DNA of 8,601 nt from contig JADLGU010000018.1 in the NCBI GenBank assembly GCA_020849155.1, positions 1 to 8,601 on the forward strand, in the 5' to 3' direction. Each line of letters starts with the position of its first letter. Positions within the stretch are counted from its first letter, which is position 1. This DNA is from Rhodocyclaceae bacterium (GTDB lineage Bacteria; Pseudomonadota; Gammaproteobacteria; Burkholderiales; Rhodocyclaceae). Position numbers and translations under genes: made by a program. Positions 5,611 through 8,601 of this stretch are shown here, piece by piece. The notes under the pieces are model-generated. The model was not told the origin of the DNA and made no database searches. It saw nothing but the letters and a program-made list of their open reading frames with translations.

Positions 5611-6321
5611 CGGGCTGGCCGGTTCGAGTCCTTCGTGGCCGGCGGCCGGGGCTTCGGCCGCGGTCTGCGGCGCGACGGAAAGCTCGCTGTCGTCCTCTTC
5701 CTCGAGGGGCGCTGCGCAGGAAATTTCCAGCAATTCCATCACCTGGTAGGCCAGCGCGCGGCAGGCGTTGCCCAGCGGCGTCGGCAGCTTGGCCGGGATA
5801 TTCCTCTGCAGCAGCAGCTTGCTGGCCGACTGCGCGCTCACCGGCCGCAGGAGGCGATCAGCGTAGTTACCCAACTGGTCGTGGATCGTCTTCTCCGCCG
5901 TTTCCTGCTGCCAGGGGTTGGTCGGCCACTGCGAGGGGATGGCCCAGGCGCGCGGGAAGGCCTCAAGATCCTTCACCACCGTGCGGAGGTCCTCGTGCGA
6001 ATCGCGGAAGGGCAGCAGCACCAGGCTGGCCAGGCCGTAGAGCTTGCGGTCCATCTCGCTGCGGTTGCCGCCGCCGTCGATCACCCCCATCCAGCCCGGG
6101 AGCGTCCGGATCTTGTCGACCACCTTGCCCAGCGCCTCGCGCGTGCGCGCGTCGGCGACCAGGTAGCGGCGGCCGTCCGGATCGAGCGGCTCGCGGTGGG
6201 TGTCGGTGAGCACGCAGACCGAGCGCTGGCCGAGCAGGCCCAGGCCCTGGCACAGCATGTGCGAGAGTGTGGTCTTGCCGGTGCCGCCCTTGTTGCCGAT
6301 GATGCAGATGATTTCAGCCAT
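5599..6321 (-). CDS. Orphan ParA/MinD-family P-loop ATPase
   Basis: A 240-residue protein. The N-terminus carries a deviant Walker A motif, GNKGGTGKTTLS (9-20), with signature Lys11 and catalytic Lys16, typical of ParA/MinD ATPases that dimerise around ATP. A Walker B-like strand ends at Asp82 (GVIDGGGN). LVLLPFRDS (100-108) matches the 'VLxPxxxS' stretch of the fold. Residues 134-200 are less conserved to my eye. The last 35 residues are acidic then Pro/Ala-rich (LEEEDDSEL) and look disordered. No ParB, MinC/MinE or other partner gene adjoins, so this is not an ordinary parAB or minCDE locus. ParA-like orphans often position cargo such as chemoreceptors, flagella, microcompartments or plasmids; the cargo here is unknown. 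The ATG at 6319-6321 has AGAGGAG (6328-6334) 6 nt upstream. It follows the methyltransferase gene by 80 nt on the same strand but has its own promoter candidate. Confidence 0.82.
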   Translation of the reverse strand: MAEIICIIGNKGGTGKTTLSHMLCQGLGLLGQRSVCVLTDTHREPLDPDGRRYLVADARTREALGKVVDKIRTLPGWMGVIDGGGNRSEMDRKLYGLASLVLLPFRDSHEDLRTVVKDLEAFPRAWAIPSQWPTNPWQQETAEKTIHDQLGNYADRLLRPVSAQSASKLLLQRNIPAKLPTPLGNACRALAYQVMELLEISCAAPLEEEDDSELSVAPQTAAEAPAAGHEGLEPASPVRH

Positions 6322-6341
6322 GCTTTGCTCCTCTTGCCCGG

Positions 6342-6368
6342 ATTATTCCAGACAGGACGGATTTTCAA
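6342..6368 (-). promoter_or_regulatory. Candidate extended -10 promoter for the ParA-like gene
   Basis: On the minus strand, TTGAAA (6363-6368, 5 of 6 to consensus) and AATAAT (6342-6347, 5 of 6) are separated by 15 nt, and TGG just before the -10 supplies an extended -10 element. Transcription would begin near 6335, leaving a very short leader containing the AGAGGAG ribosome site. The 15-nt spacing is short, which the extended -10 could offset. The patch is markedly AT-rich for this window. Confidence 0.45.
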
Positions 6369-6382
6369 TATGGCGAATTGAA
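6364..6382. repeat. Inverted repeat TTCAAT-N7-ATTGAA
   Basis: A perfect 6-bp inverted repeat with a 7-nt centre in the AT-rich gap between the methyltransferase and ParA-like genes. Its left arm overlaps the candidate -35 element of the ParA-like gene, so it could be an operator or a weak hairpin. No known binding motif is recognised. Confidence 0.35.
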
Positions 6383-6385
6383 GGG

Positions 6386-6403
6386 GAAATTGCCAGCAAT
6401 TTC
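6386..6403. terminator. Perfect palindrome at the methyltransferase stop codon (possible terminator hairpin)
   Basis: GAAATTGC-CA-GCAATTTC is a perfect 8-bp inverted repeat whose arms end inside the TGA stop (6402-6404) of the methyltransferase gene. In RNA it could form a 7-bp stem with a 4-nt loop. On the minus strand CCCCTTCAATT follows rather than a T-run, so it is not a textbook intrinsic terminator. It may still end or protect the oxidoreductase-methyltransferase transcript. Confidence 0.4.
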
Positions 6404-7139
6404 ACTCCATGCGATAGCAGTACAGCCGCGTGCCGCGCCGGTCGGGGACATCGACCACCCACTTTGGCGCGCCATCCGGCAGCGGGAAGCTGTTGCTGAT
6501 GAGCAGCGCTCCGGGCCGCAGTTCGGCGCGGGCCTTGTCGCCCAGGCGCGCCATCACCGCGGGCGACAGGAAGGCGTAGACGACATCCTGTTCGGCGAGC
6601 GGCTGGCGCCAGAGGTCGGCGCGCTGCACGGCGAGGTTGGCCAGTCCGCGCGCATTGAAGCGGGCCACCAGGTAGGGCAGGGGAGCGTGCTCGACGCCGG
6701 TGAAGCGCGCCTCCGGCCGCGCCTGCGCCAGCTGGCGCAGCAGGCCGCCGGTGCCGGCGCCCAGATCGATGACCCGCAGCCCCGGCGTGTCCGGCAGCAG
6801 ACCGAGCACCGCCTGCGCCGTGGCGTGGTTGCTGAGGAACAGCGGCACCTCGCCGCGGAAGGTGGTCCAGAAGACAAAAGTCAGTCCCGCCAGCACGGCG
6901 AGATACAGGCTGGGCGGCAGGTCCAGCCGCAAGGCCAGGACCAGCGCCGGCGAGAACAGCAGGTGGATGGCGATCCACCAGCGTTCCGACTTGAGCAGGA
7001 TGCCGATGCCCGCGGCGAGGATGCCCTGGACAGCCGCCAGGGGCAGCGACGGCGCGGGCGGCCTGCCCAGCGCGACGCTCCCCGCGGCGACCAATAGCCA
7101 GGCCAGCAGCTGAGCGGCAAGCGCCTTGAGTGCCGCCAC
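6402..7139 (-). CDS. Membrane-anchored class I SAM-dependent methyltransferase
   Basis: A 245-residue protein in two parts. Residues 1-95 hold about four hydrophobic segments (roughly 7-24, 32-49, 52-70, 76-93), so the protein should sit in the inner membrane. Residues 96-245 form a compact class I methyltransferase fold: motif I VIDLGAGTGG (123-132) binds SAM, Glu150 in FTGVEHAP should hold the ribose hydroxyls, ADLW (174-177) and VVYAFLSP (186-193) follow, and the domain ends at residue 245. The fold is small and has no substrate domain that names the acceptor. The start is GTG at 7137-7139, 8 nt after the stop of the oxidoreductase gene, with only a weak GAGACGAG upstream; coupling to that gene is likely. 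No ATG occurs near the N-terminus. The membrane part and its link to an aromatic keto-acid oxidoreductase are unexplained. Methyltransferase fold sure, function unknown. Confidence 0.8.
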   Translation of the reverse strand: MAALKALAAQLLAWLLVAAGSVALGRPPAPSLPLAAVQGILAAGIGILLKSERWWIAIHLLFSPALVLALRLDLPPSLYLAVLAGLTFVFWTTFRGEVPLFLSNHATAQAVLGLLPDTPGLRVIDLGAGTGGLLRQLAQARPEARFTGVEHAPLPYLVARFNARGLANLAVQRADLWRQPLAEQDVVYAFLSPAVMARLGDKARAELRPGALLISNSFPLPDGAPKWVVDVPDRRGTRLYCYRME

Positions 7140-7147
7140 GTCTCGTC

Positions 7148-8601
7148 TCAGGCCGCCTTTGCGGCAGGCGCCGCAACGCCGTTCAGTTCGGCCAACAGCG
7201 CTTTGCGTTTCTCCCGCGCAGCCTCGACCGAGCGCAGCTTGATGAGGCCGAAGCCGCGGATCTGCCCGGGCAGGCCGGCCAGCGCGACGACGGCATCGAG
7301 ATCCGTGGCGGCGAGCCTGGAAAGCGCTGAAGCGATGTCCCGCTCGTACTCAACGATCAGTTCCCGCTCCAGGCGGCGCTCCGCCGTCCGGCCGAAGACG
7401 TCGAGCGCGCCGCCGCGCAGGAACTTCAGTTTCGCCAGCAGCCGGAAGACCGTCAGCATCCACGGCCCGTAGGCGCGCTTGCGCGGCCGGCCGGTGATGG
7501 GATCGGCCTTCGCCAGCAGCGGCGGCGCCAGGTGGAAGTTGAGCGCGTAGTCGCCCTCGAAGGTGGCGGCGATCCGGGCGTGGAAGGCCGGGTCGGCGTG
7601 CAGTCGCGCCACCTCGTACTCGTCCTTCACCGCCAGCAGCTTGAAGTAGTTCCGCGCCACCGTCTCGGCGAGGCGCGTCGAGCCGAGCGGCGCCTCGGCC
7701 GCGCGCACCTTGTCGACCAGGGCCCGGTAGCGCGCGGCGTAGGCGGCGTCCTGGTAGTCGGTAAGGTAGTTTGCGCGGCGGGCGACGAGATCGTCCAGCG
7801 TCGGCGTGCGCGGCAGTTCGACCACCGCGGCCGGGCGGGCGAAGCGCTCCACCGCGGCGCGGTCGTGGGCCAGGCGCCGGCCCCAGAGGAAGGCCTTCAG
7901 GTTGGCGTCCACCGCCACGCCGTTGAGCGCGATGGCCTTGTGCATGGAGGCGAGGGATACCGGCACCAGGCCGCGTTGCCAGGCATGGCCGAGCAGGAAC
8001 AGGTTGCCGTAGATGGCGTCGCCCATCAGCACGCTGGCCAGGCCGTTGGCGTCGATGAACTCGGCGCGGCCCTCGCCGGCGGCCTCCAGGATGGTCTGCT
8101 GCATCTTCTCCAGCGGGAACTGCCAGTCCGGGTTGCGGATGAACTCGGCGGTCGGCGTCTCCGTGCAATTCACCACGGCGCGGGTGAGGCCGGCTTTCAT
8201 CTTGGCCAGCGCCTCGGTGTTGGCGGAGACGACGATGTCGCCGCCGATCAGGGCGTTGGCCTCGCCGGCGGCCACGCGCACGGCGTGGATATCCTCCGGC
8301 CGCTCGGCGATGCGCACGTGCGAGAAGACGGCGCCGAACTTCTGCGCGAGGCCCGTCATGTCGAGCGCGGTGACGCCCTTGCCGTCGAGGTGCGCGGCCA
8401 TGCCGATCAGCGCGCCGAGGGTGATGACGCCGGTGCCGCCGACGCCGGTGACGAGGATGCCCCACGGCTCCTTCGTCTCGGCAATGCGTGGCTCGGGCAG
8501 GGCGGCGAAGCCGCTCTCGTCGACCGCAATGACCTTGCCTTTCTTAAGGCGGCCGCCCTCGACGGTGACGAAACTGGGGCAGAAGCCCTTCAGGCAGGTG
8601 T
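7148..8601 (-). CDS. Indolepyruvate ferredoxin oxidoreductase, fused form, C-terminal part (5' end outside window)
   Basis: About 484 C-terminal residues of a protein usually near 1,150 residues long; the thiamine-pyrophosphate half lies beyond the right edge. The visible part opens with TCLKGFCPSFVTVEGGRLKK, whose CX4C pair (codons at 8594-8596 and 8579-8581) belongs to the iron-sulfur region of the family. After a short linker comes the gamma-type domain with glycine loop ILVTGVGGTGVITLGALIG (about 8402-8458). A long family-specific C-terminal domain follows, including KRAYGPWMLTVFRLLAKLKFLRG and GLPGQIRGFGLIKLRSVEAAREKR near the end. The enzyme oxidatively decarboxylates indolepyruvate, phenylpyruvate and similar 2-oxo acids to aryl-acetyl-CoA, reducing ferredoxin, in aromatic amino-acid breakdown. 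The frame is open to the window edge, so the Met at 8401 is internal. It is followed after 8 nt by the methyltransferase gene. TGA stop at 7148-7150. Confidence 0.92.
   Translation of the reverse strand, partial: TCLKGFCPSFVTVEGGRLKKGKVIAVDESGFAALPEPRIAETKEPWGILVTGVGGTGVITLGALIGMAAHLDGKGVTALDMTGLAQKFGAVFSHVRIAERPEDIHAVRVAAGEANALIGGDIVVSANTEALAKMKAGLTRAVVNCTETPTAEFIRNPDWQFPLEKMQQTILEAAGEGRAEFIDANGLASVLMGDAIYGNLFLLGHAWQRGLVPVSLASMHKAIALNGVAVDANLKAFLWGRRLAHDRAAVERFARPAAVVELPRTPTLDDLVARRANYLTDYQDAAYAARYRALVDKVRAAEAPLGSTRLAETVARNYFKLLAVKDEYEVARLHADPAFHARIAATFEGDYALNFHLAPPLLAKADPITGRPRKRAYGPWMLTVFRLLAKLKFLRGGALDVFGRTAERRLERELIVEYERDIASALSRLAATDLDAVVALAGLPGQIRGFGLIKLRSVEAAREKRKALLAELNGVAAPAAKAA

Noticed and set aside
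5599..6321. Chromosome or plasmid partitioning gene parA
   Set aside because: No parB, no parS-like repeats and no replication gene in reach; only the fold can be supported.
7148..8401. Complete 417-residue protein starting at Met 8401
   Set aside because: The frame continues to the window edge and encodes the conserved iron-sulfur cysteines and glycine loop of the oxidoreductase, so the Met is internal.
1..8601. CRISPR array, insertion sequence, prophage, tRNA or rRNA
   Set aside because: No spaced direct repeats, terminal inverted repeats with transposase, integrase or RNA gene signatures were found on either strand by eye.

Overview
The window is GC-rich, densely coding DNA (intergenic gaps mostly under 150 bp). 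It looks like the chromosome of a betaproteobacterium, most likely a Rhodocyclales/Azoarcus-Thauera type. The pointers are a PhaM-family polyhydroxyalkanoate (PHA) granule protein, a fused indolepyruvate:ferredoxin oxidoreductase, a 'HDLRQP'-type hybrid kinase and the overall codon bias. The lineage is inferred from gene content only. I see no rRNA, tRNA, CRISPR array, insertion sequence or phage gene.

Layout. (1) Positions 1-985, plus strand: the last 18 codons of an unidentified gene, then, 4 nt later, an AEC-family (auxin efflux carrier-like) permease. (2) Positions 993-4762, minus strand: a probable three-gene operon read from right to left. It holds a B12-binding-type radical SAM enzyme, a six-TM hybrid histidine kinase whose ATG overlaps the radical SAM stop codon (ATGA), and, 30 nt further on, a short PhaM-like PHA granule regulator. 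(3) Positions 4939-5586, plus strand: a NarL/LuxR-type response regulator diverging from that operon across a ~176-bp shared promoter region; it is the obvious partner of the kinase. (4) Positions 5599-6321, minus strand: an orphan ParA/MinD-like ATPase with no ParB beside it and an acidic C-terminal tail, converging on the regulator gene. (5) Positions 6402-8601, minus strand: the C-terminal ~480 residues of a fused indolepyruvate ferredoxin oxidoreductase (5' end outside the window), followed after 8 nt by a membrane-anchored SAM-dependent methyltransferase.

How the parts may work together. The kinase/regulator pair and the radical SAM enzyme form a compact signalling-plus-enzyme cassette in which production of kinase and enzyme is translationally coupled. 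PhaM at the end of the transcript suggests, without proving, a link to carbon-storage granules. The radical SAM substrate cannot be read from sequence. The oxidoreductase makes arylacetyl-CoA from arylpyruvates during aromatic amino-acid breakdown. Its methyltransferase neighbour has no assignable substrate. The most interesting unit is the radical SAM - hybrid kinase - PhaM / response regulator cluster.
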